Shown here: positions 9,508 to 19,303 of the stretch, in pieces
How positions within the stretch are numbered: the stretch's first letter is position 1
How the letters are laid out: every line of letters starts with the position of its first letter
DNA from: Oculatella sp. LEGE 06141
Lineage (GTDB): Bacteria; Cyanobacteriota; Cyanobacteriia; Elainellales; Elainellaceae
DNA length: 64,000 nt
Direction: 5' to 3'
NCBI RefSeq assembly: GCF_015207605.1
Contig: NZ_JADEWO010000001.1
Location: 186,001-250,000 of the forward strand
Made by a program: the position numbers and the translations under genes
Notes under the pieces: generated by a model
Seen by the model: only the letters and a program-made list of their open reading frames with translations
Told to the model about the DNA's origin: nothing
Database searches by the model: none

Positions 9508-10149
9508 GCTTTACTCCAGCCGTTTGCGCCAATCTGGCGTTAAAAGTCAAGAGTTCTAACAATTAGGCTCAACAGAATCCACTTTTTTCAAGTACAGTCG
9601 ATACACTTTAGGAGTAATTTCACTAAAATAGCGGAGTTAGTTCAGCCATATTTCCGAGGATTGTTTTTCTGAAATATGATTACGTTGGTACTAAGCACTA
9701 GCAGTGCTGATAGAACAAAGTGCATTGTCGTACGACACCCGCCTGAAAAGCAGTCACTTTTTCCAGAGCAACTTTGATTCTTAAACATTGCTGGCCGTTC
9801 GTTGAGTAATTCGACTACACTATTAGCTTCTCTACAGAGAGTGAATCGTTAATTGTCTCTATAAGCCTTTTCATGATGAGGATTAACAAAAAACGTGCAA
9901 CTTTTGTGAGAAAAGCTACAATCGGAGAGATCTTTGCAAAATTCACACATACGAACCCCATTTCAGTCTCTCTACCTGCCGTTACTTGGCAGATAAGTGT
10001 ACAAGCGAATGGGCTAAACACCTGTTTGCTTTGGAGTTCGTTGTCCGAAAGGTCCATAGATAGCTAGGCGACCTAGAGATAGATCATGATATTCTCTAGT
10101 TTTCATTGGCTTTACATCTTTTTGAACTAAGGAGCATGAGGAGCGCGGC
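9508..10149 (+). promoter_or_regulatory. Long 5' region of sigA
   Basis: A 642-base gap with no convincing gene precedes sigA. Its size suggests a long leader or several promoters for the principal sigma factor, as is common in cyanobacteria; that is inference. A ribosome-binding site (AAGGAGCATGAGGAG) lies just before the ATG at 10150. I cannot place -35/-10 boxes with confidence. Confidence 0.4.
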
Positions 10150-11271
10150 ATGACCCAGGCTAATGACGTACTCGAAACCATCGACCAACCCGACAGTGAG
10201 TTGGATCTCTTAATCGAGCCAGAGGATGATCGAGACGACTTGTTTGATGCTCAGCCTGATGAAGACGATGAGAAAGCCGTCAAGGGACGAGCCCCCCGTC
10301 GTCGGGCGCAAGCCAAGAAGAAGCACTATACCGAAGACTCAATTCGACTTTATTTGCAAGAAATTGGTCGAATTCGACTACTACGGGCAGATGAAGAGAT
10401 TGAGCTTGCTCGTAAAATTGCTGACTTGTTGGAGTTGGAGCGGATTCGTGAACGGCTAATGGAGGAACTCGATCGCGAGCCTCACGATAATGAGTGGGCT
10501 CAGAAGGTTGACATGCCTCTGCCTGCGTTCCGTCATCGCTTACATGTGGGCCGCAGAGCGAAAGATAAGATGGTGCAATCCAACCTGCGTTTGGTTGTAT
10601 CGATCGCCAAGAAGTATATGAATCGAGGCTTGTCATTTCAGGACTTGATTCAGGAAGGAAGTTTGGGTTTGATCCGGGCGGCTGAAAAGTTCGACCATGA
10701 GAAAGGCTACAAGTTTTCGACCTACGCTACCTGGTGGATTCGTCAGGCCATTACACGGGCGATCGCCGATCAATCTCGTACCATTCGCCTTCCGGTTCAC
10801 CTATACGAAACTATCTCCCGCATTAAGAAAACGACAAAGTTGCTTTCTCAGGAAATGGGGCGCAAGCCAACAGAAGAAGAAATTGCAACTCGCATGGAAA
10901 TGACCATCGAAAAGCTGCGATTTATTGCAAAATCGGCTCAGTTACCCATCTCTTTAGAAACACCCATTGGTAAAGAAGAAGACTCCCGCCTGGGAGACTT
11001 CATTGAATCAGATGGCGAAACGCCTGAAGATCAGGTTTCTAAGAACTTGTTGCGCGAAGACCTGGAAAGCGTTTTAGGAACCTTAAGCCCACGCGAACGG
11101 GATGTATTGCGTTTACGTTATGGCTTAGACGACGGACGCATGAAGACATTAGAAGAGATCGGTCAGATCTTCAATGTCACCCGCGAGCGCATTCGCCAAA
11201 TCGAAGCCAAGGCGTTGCGGAAGTTGCGCCACCCCAACCGTAACAGTGTACTTAAGGAATACATTCGCTAA
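10150..11271 (+). CDS. sigA: Principal RNA polymerase sigma factor SigA (group 1)
   Basis: Sigma-70 protein of 373 residues directing RNA polymerase to housekeeping promoters. The order is an acidic N-terminus (10-45), a basic patch ([12 protein letters not shown]), region 1.2 from about 60 ([13 protein letters not shown]), region 2 with [18 protein letters not shown] and [14 protein letters not shown], region 3, and region 4 with [17 protein letters not shown] and the HTH ending in [20 protein letters not shown]. The acidic/basic N-terminus and length fit cyanobacterial group 1 rather than group 2 factors. A strong terminator follows. Confidence 0.93.
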   Translation: MTQANDVLETIDQPDSELDLLIEPEDDRDDLFDAQPDEDDEKAVKGRAPRRRAQAKKKHYTEDSIRLYLQEIGRIRLLRADEEIELARKIADLLELERIRERLMEELDREPHDNEWAQKVDMPLPAFRHRLHVGRRAKDKMVQSNLRLVVSIAKKYMNRGLSFQDLIQEGSLGLIRAAEKFDHEKGYKFSTYATWWIRQAITRAIADQSRTIRLPVHLYETISRIKKTTKLLSQEMGRKPTEEEIATRMEMTIEKLRFIAKSAQLPISLETPIGKEEDSRLGDFIESDGETPEDQVSKNLLREDLESVLGTLSPRERDVLRLRYGLDDGRMKTLEEIGQIFNVTRERIRQIEAKALRKLRHPNRNSVLKEYIR

Positions 11272-11305
11272 CGGTTGCGATCGCATCTAACGCTTTAAGT
11301 GTAAG

Positions 11306-11338
11306 AACATCCAGTGGATTCATTCACTGGATGTTTTT
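11306..11338 (+). terminator. Rho-independent terminator of sigA
   Basis: Perfect 11-bp stem AACATCCAGTG/CACTGGATGTT around an 8-base loop, followed by T residues, 35 bases after the sigA stop codon. Confidence 0.85.
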
Positions 11339-11389
11339 GCAATCACATTCAGACTGGTGGGGCAGGCAAATTCAGGCTATGGAAATGAA

Positions 11390-11419
11390 AGGCAGGGCAT
11401 CTTTACAAATGCCCTGCCT
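11390..11419 (-). terminator. Hairpin terminator of the hli gene
   Basis: Perfect 11-bp stem AGGCAGGGCAT/ATGCCCTGCCT. On the minus strand it is about 60 bases after the hli stop and is followed by a T-rich stretch, so it probably ends that transcript. Confidence 0.7.
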
Positions 11420-11479
11420 GTTGATGCAATCCAAAATTGTGATCAATGAAGTGATCGATGAACTGTAGCAATCAATCCG

Positions 11480-11632
11480 TTACAGCAAACCCCAAAAGTG
11501 CAGAACTCCCTGACCTGAAACCAGTTCAATGATTACAGCAGCGGCATAGCCAATCATTGCCAAACGACCATTCCAGTTCTCGGCTCCAGCAGTGAAGCCC
11601 CAGTTCCAAGCATTACGGTTCTCTTCTTGCAT
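11480..11632 (-). CDS. hli: High-light-inducible protein (single-helix chlorophyll-binding)
   Basis: A 50-residue protein read from ATG 11632 to TAA at 11480. It contains the chlorophyll-binding helix [20 protein letters not shown] and ends with [11 protein letters not shown]. The ExxNGR signature (Glu ligand paired with Asn and Arg) marks the Hlip/Scp family. These proteins bind chlorophyll and carotenoid in the thylakoid membrane, protect photosystem II under excess light and assist chlorophyll recycling. It has its own terminator and intergenic region, so it is probably monocistronic and stress-regulated. Confidence 0.93.
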   Translation of the reverse strand: MQEENRNAWNWGFTAGAENWNGRLAMIGYAAAVIIELVSGQGVLHFWGLL

Positions 11633-11775
11633 GTCCTAGACTCTCCGTGGAGAAATGTAAACCTTCATTAAATAATGTAACCAAATAATTTAGGCATGGC
11701 AATGTTATGGTTGCCGGGTCATGGTGGCTTCACATCACAGGCTCCACGTTTAAAGCAGTAGTTTCTTGCATCCCT

Positions 11776-13122
11776 TTAGCGAGAGGACTGCTCGATCGCC
11801 ATCCCTGTATCGGCATCAAATAGATGAATCTTGTCGGGCACGATAGATAACCACAGCATTTCACCAACACCAATGCTTCGATCGGGTTCTACACGAGCCT
11901 GCAAGCATGAGGCGGCAGGATTGACCGCGATGGATTCTGCAAAACACACAGAGAGATAAGTTTCGCTGCCAAGCGCTTCTACCCGTTCGACCCGAACCGG
12001 CAAGTTTTTGGGTGCAGCCACCCCAAGGCTCAAGTGTTCAGGTCGAATCCCCAATACAATCATTTTGCCATCGTAGGGCTGTAATGCTGGTTCCCAGTGA
12101 GGAGGCAAGGTTAGACGAAAGCGAGGATGGGTAATCAACAATGGCGCTTTTACTTCAACCTGCAAGAAGTTCATGGGAGGTGAGCCGATGAATTCTGCTA
12201 CAAAGCGATTAGCTGGATGGTTATACAGCTCCAGCGGTGGTGCAAGCTGCTGAATTTGTCCAGCATTCATGACAGCAATGCGATCGCCCATGGTCATCGC
12301 TTCCGTTTGGTCATGGGTAACGTAAATAGTTGTAATTCCCAGTTTCCGCTGCAAGTTCACAATTTGAGCGCGGGTTTCGGTTCGTAGCTTGGCATCCAGG
12401 TTAGACAACGGTTCGTCCATCAAGAATACTTGAGGATTCCTGGCCATTGCCCGACCCAGTGCTACCCGCTGCTTTTGCCCGCCAGAAAGTTGCTTGGGCA
12501 GGCGATCGAGAAATGGTTCAATTTGTAGCATTTGCGCGACGGTACGCACTCGCTGATCGATCGCCCGTTCCCGTTCTGACCAATAGCGCAACATAGGCGG
12601 CAAAGGACGGGTGAGGGTCGTGAGCACCTCTTCCAATGAAAAGGGGGACTGTTGAGGCTTCAGCGCCAGAGAGGTTTCATGATCTATACCAACATCCCCT
12701 GTACCAATGGCATTTCGACGCAAGCCAAAGGCAAGGTTATCGTAAACCGTCATATGGGGATACAGGGCATAGTTTTGAAACACCATTGCAATGTCTCGCT
12801 GCTTGGGTGGCAACAAATTGACTAAGCGATCGCCCACCCAAACGTTACCGGCCGTTAGGGTTTCTAAGCCCGCAATTAGCCGCAGCAACGTGCTTTTACC
12901 ACAACCGGATGGCCCAACTAACACCATAAATTCGCCATCTTGAACCGTTAAGTTGATGCGCCGCAGCACGCTAACAGCACCCGAAGACGGTTCGGGTTCA
13001 TCTATCACCAGGGTGTCATTGATAGGGGCTGCCAATGCATCAGTAGGTGCTAAACGGGCAATCCGACCTTTTTGATGATGAGAAAAACTTTTGTAGACGT
13101 TCTCTAAAACAACCTGCGCCAC
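11776..13122 (-). CDS. ugpC: MalK/UgpC-type ABC transporter ATP-binding protein with two insertions
   Basis: Nucleotide-binding subunit of a carbohydrate-type ABC importer. It has Walker A GPSGCGKST at 70-78, the Q-loop in MVFQNYALYPHMT at about 113-125, signature LSGGQKQR at 212-219, Walker B VFLMDEPLSNLDAKL, the H-loop VTHDQTEAMT, and a C-terminal TOBE/MOP regulatory domain with GIRPEHL. At 448 residues it is about 75 longer than usual because of extra sequence at about 15-48 and 137-184. No permease or binding protein is nearby, as often in cyanobacteria, where one ATPase can serve several importers. The substrate is unknown. Confidence 0.85.
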   Translation of the reverse strand: MAQVVLENVYKSFSHHQKGRIARLAPTDALAAPINDTLVIDEPEPSSGAVSVLRRINLTVQDGEFMVLVGPSGCGKSTLLRLIAGLETLTAGNVWVGDRLVNLLPPKQRDIAMVFQNYALYPHMTVYDNLAFGLRRNAIGTGDVGIDHETSLALKPQQSPFSLEEVLTTLTRPLPPMLRYWSERERAIDQRVRTVAQMLQIEPFLDRLPKQLSGGQKQRVALGRAMARNPQVFLMDEPLSNLDAKLRTETRAQIVNLQRKLGITTIYVTHDQTEAMTMGDRIAVMNAGQIQQLAPPLELYNHPANRFVAEFIGSPPMNFLQVEVKAPLLITHPRFRLTLPPHWEPALQPYDGKMIVLGIRPEHLSLGVAAPKNLPVRVERVEALGSETYLSVCFAESIAVNPAASCLQARVEPDRSIGVGEMLWLSIVPDKIHLFDADTGMAIEQSSR

Positions 13123-13393
13123 AATCTACTCAAACTCGTTGCTTCAGCTTATTTTGCCTTATTCCTTTGAGGATGTGGTGAAAATGCTACAAATCTGGTC
13201 ACGGGAAACTGCGCTTTCGATACCGCTCAGAAGATGCAGACTCCAGATGCTTCCACTTCTACAATTGGCAGCGGTTAGAAACACCGAGTACACAGGCCAG
13301 CGAAACCAATTTCAATCCTTTTGCACCAGATGGGCATACTGAGTCAGGGCAAAATCCCAAAGCACAATTAAGGCAAACAGAGATCTACCATTC

Positions 13394-14503
13394 ATGGAAG
13401 AACGTGCTTTTTGGCTGGCTTGGTCTCAGGTAACAGGCATCGGGCCAACGCTGCTGTTACGGCTTCAGCGGCATTTCGGCACACTGGCTGCCGCTTGGGG
13501 CGCTCATCCAACCGACCTGATGGCAGTTGAGGGATTTGGGCTACAAACGGCTGAAGCCGTCAGCAGGGCGCGATCGAGCCTCAATCCTACAGCGCTGCTA
13601 CAACAGCATGAAGCTAAAAATCCTAGTTTTTGGACTCCTGCGGATGCCAGCTACCCCCGGTTATTGTTAGAAATTCCCGATCCGCCTCCGGTTTTGTATT
13701 ACCAGGGAAGCGTTGAGCCTCAGGAAAATCAAGGGATAATTCCGAGCATTGCTATTGTCGGCACCCGCGATCCATCGGACTACGGCAGGCGATGGGCACG
13801 TCGCATTAGCGCGGCCTTAACGCAAACCGGGTTCACTGTTATCTCTGGCTTAGCGGATGGCATCGACACTGAAGTTCACCGCAGTTGTTTAAGCGCAGGG
13901 GGACGAACGATCGCCGTTTTAGGAACAGGAGTGGATGTGGTCTACCCCTGGGCAAACCGTAATCTTGCCCAACAAATTGTTGAACAAGGGTTACTGCTGA
14001 GCGAGTATCCGGCAGGAACGCAACCCGACAGGGGCCATTTTCCCCGCCGGAATCGCATCATTGCAGGCTTGAGCCGAGCCACGCTGGTGCTAGAAGCGCC
14101 TCAGCGGTCTGGGGCATTGATCACCGCTCGCCTTGCCAACGAGTATGGACGAGACGTTTACGCCCTGCCGGGTTCGCTCGATAATCCACGTTCCAAAGGT
14201 TGCCTGGAATTGTTGAATCATGGAGCGCACGTCATTTTAGGGGAAAGTCACTTACTAGAACTGCTAGGAGAAATGCCTCGGCTCCAGGTAGTGCAGTCTC
14301 CAGAGGCCGACCAACTGACCCTTCCCAAATTAGGACAAGAGCTGGAGCAGGTTTTGCAAGCGGTTACACCAGAACCAGTTGCAGTTGATTGGATTGTGCA
14401 GCAAGCGGGACTAGCAACCGGGTCGGTTTTAAGCGCTTTATCACAACTGGAACTGATGGGTCTGGTGTCACAGTTGCCAGGGATGCGGTATCAACGATGT
14501 TAA
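13394..14503 (+). CDS. dprA: DprA, DNA-processing protein for transformation
   Basis: Protein of 369 residues that loads RecA onto incoming single-stranded DNA during natural transformation. It has an N-terminal SAM/HhH-like domain (1-70), a Rossmann-like DprA core with IVGTRDPSDYG, ISGLADGIDTEVHR, GGRTIAVLGTGVDVVYP and RRNRIIAGLS, and a C-terminal winged-helix domain (VDWIVQQAGLATGSVLSALSQLELMG). Length and motifs are standard, and the presence suggests competence potential. It is divergent from the ABC ATPase gene, with a 271-base spacer between them. Confidence 0.92.
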   Translation: MEERAFWLAWSQVTGIGPTLLLRLQRHFGTLAAAWGAHPTDLMAVEGFGLQTAEAVSRARSSLNPTALLQQHEAKNPSFWTPADASYPRLLLEIPDPPPVLYYQGSVEPQENQGIIPSIAIVGTRDPSDYGRRWARRISAALTQTGFTVISGLADGIDTEVHRSCLSAGGRTIAVLGTGVDVVYPWANRNLAQQIVEQGLLLSEYPAGTQPDRGHFPRRNRIIAGLSRATLVLEAPQRSGALITARLANEYGRDVYALPGSLDNPRSKGCLELLNHGAHVILGESHLLELLGEMPRLQVVQSPEADQLTLPKLGQELEQVLQAVTPEPVAVDWIVQQAGLATGSVLSALSQLELMGLVSQLPGMRYQRC

Positions 14504-14613
14504 CGCCAGAGAACCAGACAAATTAACCGATGCTCGACCATTTAGCACCACCGAATGTTGTGGAGGCAATAGCATGTCCCCACAGCAGGAATGAACTCAG
14601 CGCTTGCATACCG

Positions 14614-15810
14614 TCATTCCGCAATACCCTGGTTAGTTGGATGTTCTGGCTCCGGTGACAGTTTCGATCGCCGTAAAATTACCATGCTCTGCCCCACCAC
14701 CGGGCTGCGCGCCAACAGCGACCCTTCGGCATCGGTAATTTCAAGCTTGTTGAAGTCCAATTCTTCAGCGCGGCGCAGTATGTCATTGGCTAATTTGTCC
14801 TGGCGATCGCGATTGATAGTAAACCAATCGTCTCCCACTTTGACAATGAGCCGACTTTGACGAAAGTTAGCCTGAATCGATCGCACTAAGCCACCAGCAT
14901 ATTGGTTCGTGACCTCAGCGACCTGATCTTGGATGGCTGCAATCAAACTTTGCTCCGGTGTCAAATCCAGTGAAGGGGCAGGGGGCGATTTTACTGGCTT
15001 GGGTACGGGCGATTTTACTGGCTTGGGCGTGGGCGATCGCTTCACTTCGGGTTGAGGTGGTTCCACAACGTTAAGGGGTGGGCTAATGGCAACGGGCTGT
15101 TTCGCATCCGGTGCGCTTAGCTCTGGCGGTAGCGATGGTTTGGCAGGGGTCGTAACCGCTGGCGACTTTCCGGGCAGCAGAGATGAGGTTGTCCACAGCA
15201 GCAGCACTAAGACACCAGCCACAACTCCCGATAGGGCGCGATCGGACAATTTTTCGCTAGCAGCAGGTGGCAAAATGCCGCGAATTCGAGCAATAGCGAT
15301 CGTCCACCATCGTTGCAACGTAACCAGGGCAGGACGCACTTGATTCAGCAATTCACTGACCGCACCTTGTGATTGCGGTGTTGGCGAAGAGGGGTTGGGA
15401 GGGAGTGGCTCAGCCCTTTCTGAGGTCGCTGGCTCGGATACGGCTGGAGCGATCGCCTCGGATGCAGAAGGTTCTAGCAACGGCTGATCCTCGACTTCGA
15501 CCACATCCGGTGTGGCGGTCGATGCCGCAGCCAGATGCTGATCGTTCGCCTCTGTCAGCGGAGGAACAACTGGAGTAGGTGTGGCCGACGGTTCTGCCTC
15601 TAGTGTTTCAACCACTCCCTCAAGGGTGCGAATGGTGCCCCGCAGCAGTTTGATGCTCTGCGACTTCAACACGGGCTGGAGTTGCCGCCACGTATCCTGG
15701 ATCTGAGCGATCGCCTGATTCGTTGCCTGAGGTTGTCGATCGCCAGGACGGTTCGGAGGCTTGGGAGTAGACCCACTCGACGTTGGCGGCTTCGGTTGAT
15801 CCTGTGACAT
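14614..15810 (-). CDS. Proline-rich single-pass membrane protein, cyanobacterial, unknown function
   Basis: Protein of 398 residues. It has a Pro/Ser/Gln-rich N-terminus, an amphipathic helical part (about 35-75), a Pro/Ala/Glu linker, one membrane helix near 190-212 (GVVAGVLVLLLWTTSSLLPG), then a second low-complexity linker with repeated KPVKSP units, and a folded C-terminal domain of about 110 residues (TPEQSLIAAIQDQVAEVT... GDDWFTINRDRQDKLANDIL). The layout suggests a cytoplasmic N-terminus and a lumenal or periplasmic C-domain on a spacer. I do not recognise the C-domain. Confidence 0.75.
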   Translation of the reverse strand: MSQDQPKPPTSSGSTPKPPNRPGDRQPQATNQAIAQIQDTWRQLQPVLKSQSIKLLRGTIRTLEGVVETLEAEPSATPTPVVPPLTEANDQHLAAASTATPDVVEVEDQPLLEPSASEAIAPAVSEPATSERAEPLPPNPSSPTPQSQGAVSELLNQVRPALVTLQRWWTIAIARIRGILPPAASEKLSDRALSGVVAGVLVLLLWTTSSLLPGKSPAVTTPAKPSLPPELSAPDAKQPVAISPPLNVVEPPQPEVKRSPTPKPVKSPVPKPVKSPPAPSLDLTPEQSLIAAIQDQVAEVTNQYAGGLVRSIQANFRQSRLIVKVGDDWFTINRDRQDKLANDILRRAEELDFNKLEITDAEGSLLARSPVVGQSMVILRRSKLSPEPEHPTNQGIAE

Positions 15811-16042
15811 GGGTTTTTCTTACATGCAGCAAATTGGTGTTTTATGCCACCTCTCAGGTCAATCTATCACTTTGCGATTCCAATCCTGTGATTTGGTTCA
15901 AGTGTCGCAATCTATTTATTCAGAGTGATTTACAGAAGAGCGGCGATCGTATGACTGGAGAGGGTTTCTCAGGTCAGTTTTGCCGCGTTAGGCTAGCAAT
16001 AGCAACGGCAGTAGATACTTCACGTCAGTTGAGGAAAGAACG

Positions 16043-17008
16043 ATGGGATTAGGAATGTTAATTGACGGAAAGTGGGTCTCTGAACGAGAGCAAGAAGACG
16101 ACAAGGGACAGTTTGTTCGACCGTCTACAACTTTCCGCAATTGGATCACAGCCGATGGGTCTAGCGGGTTTAAAGCCGAAGCAAACCGTTATCACTTGTA
16201 TGTTTCGTTGGCATGTCCGTGGGCACATCGGACGCTAATCATGCGCCAGCTCAAAGGGCTAGATGATGCAATTTCAGTGTCGATCGTGCATCCAGAGATG
16301 GGAGAAAACAGTTGGGAGTTTTCTGAATATCCGGGTGCTACTCCCGATAGCGTCAATCACGTTCACTATCTTTGGGAACTGTATGTCAAGGTTGAACCCG
16401 ACTATACCGGACGAGTCACCGTTCCTATTTTGTGGGATAAGCAAACGGGAACCATCGTCAACAACGAGTCTCGTGAAATTATTCGCATGTTAGATACCGA
16501 GTTTGGGGCGATCGCCAAACCAGATGTTAACCTGTACCCCGATGCGCTTCAGTCCCAAATCGATGAAACCATTGACGCAATTTATAGTCCTATCAACAAC
16601 GGTGTTTATCGAGCAGGATTTGCAACCACCCAGGGTGCTTACGAAGAAGCTGTCACCGAACTATTTGCCGCATTGGATCATTGGGAACAGGTATTAGATC
16701 AGCAGCGGTATCTCTGTGGCGACCAGATAACCGAAGCCGACATCTGCATGTTTACGACCTTGATTCGGTTTGATGCTGTATATTACACCCACTTTAAGTG
16801 CAATATTCGTCGCATTATTGACTACCCCAACCTTTGGGGATATCTGCGCGATCTTTATCAACATCCAGGGGTGAAGGAAACCTGCAATCTGGATCACATC
16901 AAGCGGCATTACTTTAGAAGCCATCCCAAAGTAAACCCAACTCGGATTATTCCGGTTGGCCCTGTGCTGGATTTTGCAGGGAAGCATGGACGCGATCGCC
17001 ACTATTAA
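16043..17008 (+). CDS. Glutathionyl-hydroquinone reductase (xi-class GST, ECM4/YqjG type)
   Basis: Protein of 321 residues that removes glutathione from glutathionyl-hydroquinones. The thioredoxin-like half has the active-site motif LACPWAHRTL with catalytic Cys58, and the all-helical C-terminal GST domain includes RYLCGDQITEADICMFTTLIRFD. The xi-class is confirmed by the long N-terminal extension (RPSTTFRNWI) and the tail YPNLWGYLRDLYQHPGV. GAGGAAAG lies 6 bases before the ATG. It ends 28 bases from the convergent nupC gene. Confidence 0.9.
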   Translation: MGLGMLIDGKWVSEREQEDDKGQFVRPSTTFRNWITADGSSGFKAEANRYHLYVSLACPWAHRTLIMRQLKGLDDAISVSIVHPEMGENSWEFSEYPGATPDSVNHVHYLWELYVKVEPDYTGRVTVPILWDKQTGTIVNNESREIIRMLDTEFGAIAKPDVNLYPDALQSQIDETIDAIYSPINNGVYRAGFATTQGAYEEAVTELFAALDHWEQVLDQQRYLCGDQITEADICMFTTLIRFDAVYYTHFKCNIRRIIDYPNLWGYLRDLYQHPGVKETCNLDHIKRHYFRSHPKVNPTRIIPVGPVLDFAGKHGRDRHY

Positions 17009-17036
17009 CCCCCTTCAGATGACGGCTCCAGCAAAG

Positions 17037-18281
17037 CTACAACAGTAAACCTGCAATAGCCGCCGTCATGAAGCAAGCCAACGAACCGGCAACCATCGCC
17101 CGAACACCTAGTTTTGCCAGATCGGGCTGTCGTTCGGGCGAGATGCCGCCAATGCCGCCAATTTGAATGCCGATCGAACCAATGTTGGCAAATCCACACA
17201 GGGCATAGGTTGCAATCACAACGGCTCTTTCCGAAATAGCAGGAGTTGCCCCAACGGCTGAACCATCCGTTGTCACCCCGCCTGCAATTAAAGCTTGCAA
17301 GTCCAGGTAGGCAATAAATTCATTCAAAATGGTCTTCTTGCCTAGAAGAATGCCAACTTGTCCACAGTCAGCCCAGGGCACTCCCATTAACCAGGCCAAG
17401 GGAGCCAGGAAATAGGACAAAATCAACTCTAGTGAAAGGCTAGAAATACCTACCAGGTTACCCAGCCACCCCAACACAGCGTTAACCATTGCTAATAGCG
17501 CCAGAAAGGCAATAATCATAGCGGCAATGTTGAGTACCAGTTTCAACCCATCCAATGCTCCAGTTGTAATGGCATCAATGGCATTGGCCGTTGTGCGCTC
17601 TACTTTAATGCTGACATCGCCACGGGTGGGAGAGTCTTCTGTTTCTGGATACATGATTTTAGAGATCGCCAATGCAGCAGGAGCCGACATAACAGAAGCT
17701 GCAATTAGATGCTCTGCCGGAATTCCAAATGAAACGTAGGCGACTAGCACTCCTCCAGCGATCGTGGCAAAGCCACCCGTCATCACGGCATGGAGTTCCG
17801 ATAGAGTCATTGAAGCAATATAGGGTTTGATTAACAACGGCGCTTCAGTTTGACCCACAAAAATATTGCCAGCGCACGACAACGATTCTGAACCAGATGT
17901 TTTCATCGTCCGCATCATCAGCCAGGCAATCCAGCGCACAATCTGCTGCAAGATGCCGTAGTGATAGAGTACGCTGATAAACGCTGAAAAAAAGATAATC
18001 GTAGGCAGCACCTTGAAGGCAAAGAAGAAGTCTTCAAAATTGTCTCCAAAGACAAATTGTGCGCCTGCATCTGAAAAGTTGAGAAACTGACCTACAGCAT
18101 TGCCAAGCCATTGAAAAACGCGCAGCCCAATAGAGGTTCTGAGAATAAAAAGCGCAAACATAAATTGAAGAGCCACGCCCCAAAGCACGGGTTGCCATCG
18201 AATCGATTTGCGATCGACCGATAACCCATAAGCAATACCCACAAAGACAACTAATCCCAACAGCGATATCAGACGCTCCAT
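17037..18281 (-). CDS. nupC: NupC-family concentrative nucleoside transporter
   Basis: Polytopic membrane protein of 414 residues in the CNT family, importing nucleosides by Na+ or H+ symport. Typical features are the N-terminal Nucleos_tra2 helices (GVALQFMFALFILRT), a gate domain with VLPTIIFFSAFISVLYHYGI, and the core motifs GNIFVGQTEAPLLIKPYI, MTGGFATIAGGVLVAYVSFG and CGFANIGSIGIQIGG. These contain the conserved nucleoside- and cation-binding residues. Length matches the family. The creatininase-family gene lies upstream on the same strand with a 110-base gap. Confidence 0.9.
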   Translation of the reverse strand: MERLISLLGLVVFVGIAYGLSVDRKSIRWQPVLWGVALQFMFALFILRTSIGLRVFQWLGNAVGQFLNFSDAGAQFVFGDNFEDFFFAFKVLPTIIFFSAFISVLYHYGILQQIVRWIAWLMMRTMKTSGSESLSCAGNIFVGQTEAPLLIKPYIASMTLSELHAVMTGGFATIAGGVLVAYVSFGIPAEHLIAASVMSAPAALAISKIMYPETEDSPTRGDVSIKVERTTANAIDAITTGALDGLKLVLNIAAMIIAFLALLAMVNAVLGWLGNLVGISSLSLELILSYFLAPLAWLMGVPWADCGQVGILLGKKTILNEFIAYLDLQALIAGGVTTDGSAVGATPAISERAVVIATYALCGFANIGSIGIQIGGIGGISPERQPDLAKLGVRAMVAGSLACFMTAAIAGLLL

Positions 18282-18391
18282 TTAGCCTCCAATCCTATTT
18301 CGTAACTTGAGGTGGAACCGATCGGTCTGAGCGTTCAACACTCAGAATGAACAGGACACGAACTCAACATCAACCTATGTTGGAGCTGTAA

Positions 18392-19201
18392 TCAGCCCTT
18401 CCATGCCTTCGGCTGTTGAAATTTGTAGATATCTTCAATCACACGAGTCCAGCTCGTAGCAGTGGAGTCTAAAAGGCGATCGCCCTTGTCTTTAGTAGCC
18501 ACTGTTGGATCGCCCAACACACCACTCTGGCTCAGGTCGCGTGTTGTCCAGGCAAAGGGGAGTTTTCCTTCCATACTGAGTAGGCTGTTGTCAGGTAAAC
18601 CCTGTGGGTACTCGGCTACTGCCTGCTCCATCCGCACCTGGTCGGGCAAAATTGACAGCATCATGCTGGTTTCTGCATCCCCAGCGTGAATACCTAACTC
18701 AGCTTCTTTGGGCGAGAGAAACTCGCCAGCAATGTGGGGCACTCGCCAGACAAATAGCGGAAACACCATGAAATCTTCGTAGGTCTGGTGCAAGTCCCTG
18801 GCCACAATTTCCATGATTTGAGGCTGTCCACCATGAGCATTCACCAATGCCAGTTTGCGGAACCCAGCCCGGTACAGGCTTTCGCCCACCTCCATCAAGG
18901 TAGCCATCAACGTTTGGGCACTCAACGACACTGTGCCTGGAAAGTGCCAGTGTTCGTTGGATTTACCATAGTACAGCGGTGGTAAAGCGTAGGCAGGAAC
19001 CTCAGAATCCAACTGTGCCAACGCTTTACCAAGAACGGCAACGCCAATTGCCGCATCCACGATGAGCGGTAGATGAGGCCCGTGTTGTTCGATCGCTCCA
19101 ACGGGTTGAAGCAAAACAACATTGTCCTTGTCCGGCATATTCTGGATATCAGTCCAGGTTAAATAGGGAAAAAATCGATTGGGCGGAATAAAACTGTGCA
19201 T
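18392..19201 (-). CDS. Creatininase-family metal-dependent hydrolase
   Basis: Protein of 269 residues of the creatininase fold. Metal ligands are visible in GAIEQHGPHLPLIVDAAIG (Glu38, His40, Asp49), LVNAHGGQPQI and IHAGDAETSMM. Members hydrolyse amide bonds in small cyclic compounds (creatinine, formamides, riboflavin and mycofactocin intermediates). The exact substrate cannot be told from sequence. It is followed by nupC on the same strand, which raises the possibility of nucleoside or purine-derivative use, but that is only context. Confidence 0.85.
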   Translation of the reverse strand: MHSFIPPNRFFPYLTWTDIQNMPDKDNVVLLQPVGAIEQHGPHLPLIVDAAIGVAVLGKALAQLDSEVPAYALPPLYYGKSNEHWHFPGTVSLSAQTLMATLMEVGESLYRAGFRKLALVNAHGGQPQIMEIVARDLHQTYEDFMVFPLFVWRVPHIAGEFLSPKEAELGIHAGDAETSMMLSILPDQVRMEQAVAEYPQGLPDNSLLSMEGKLPFAWTTRDLSQSGVLGDPTVATKDKGDRLLDSTATSWTRVIEDIYKFQQPKAWKG

Positions 19202-19303
19202 ATCATGCCTGTGACTCCGCTCGTATTCTACAGAGATCGAGTCCAGCAGGATTGTAGCGAACCACTATATTTGCAAACGAACAGAAACGCCTGTGGCTCT
19301 TGT

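Noticed and set aside
13139-13342. 67-codon frame between the ABC ATPase and dprA genes
   Set aside because: No ribosome-binding site and no protein-like pattern.
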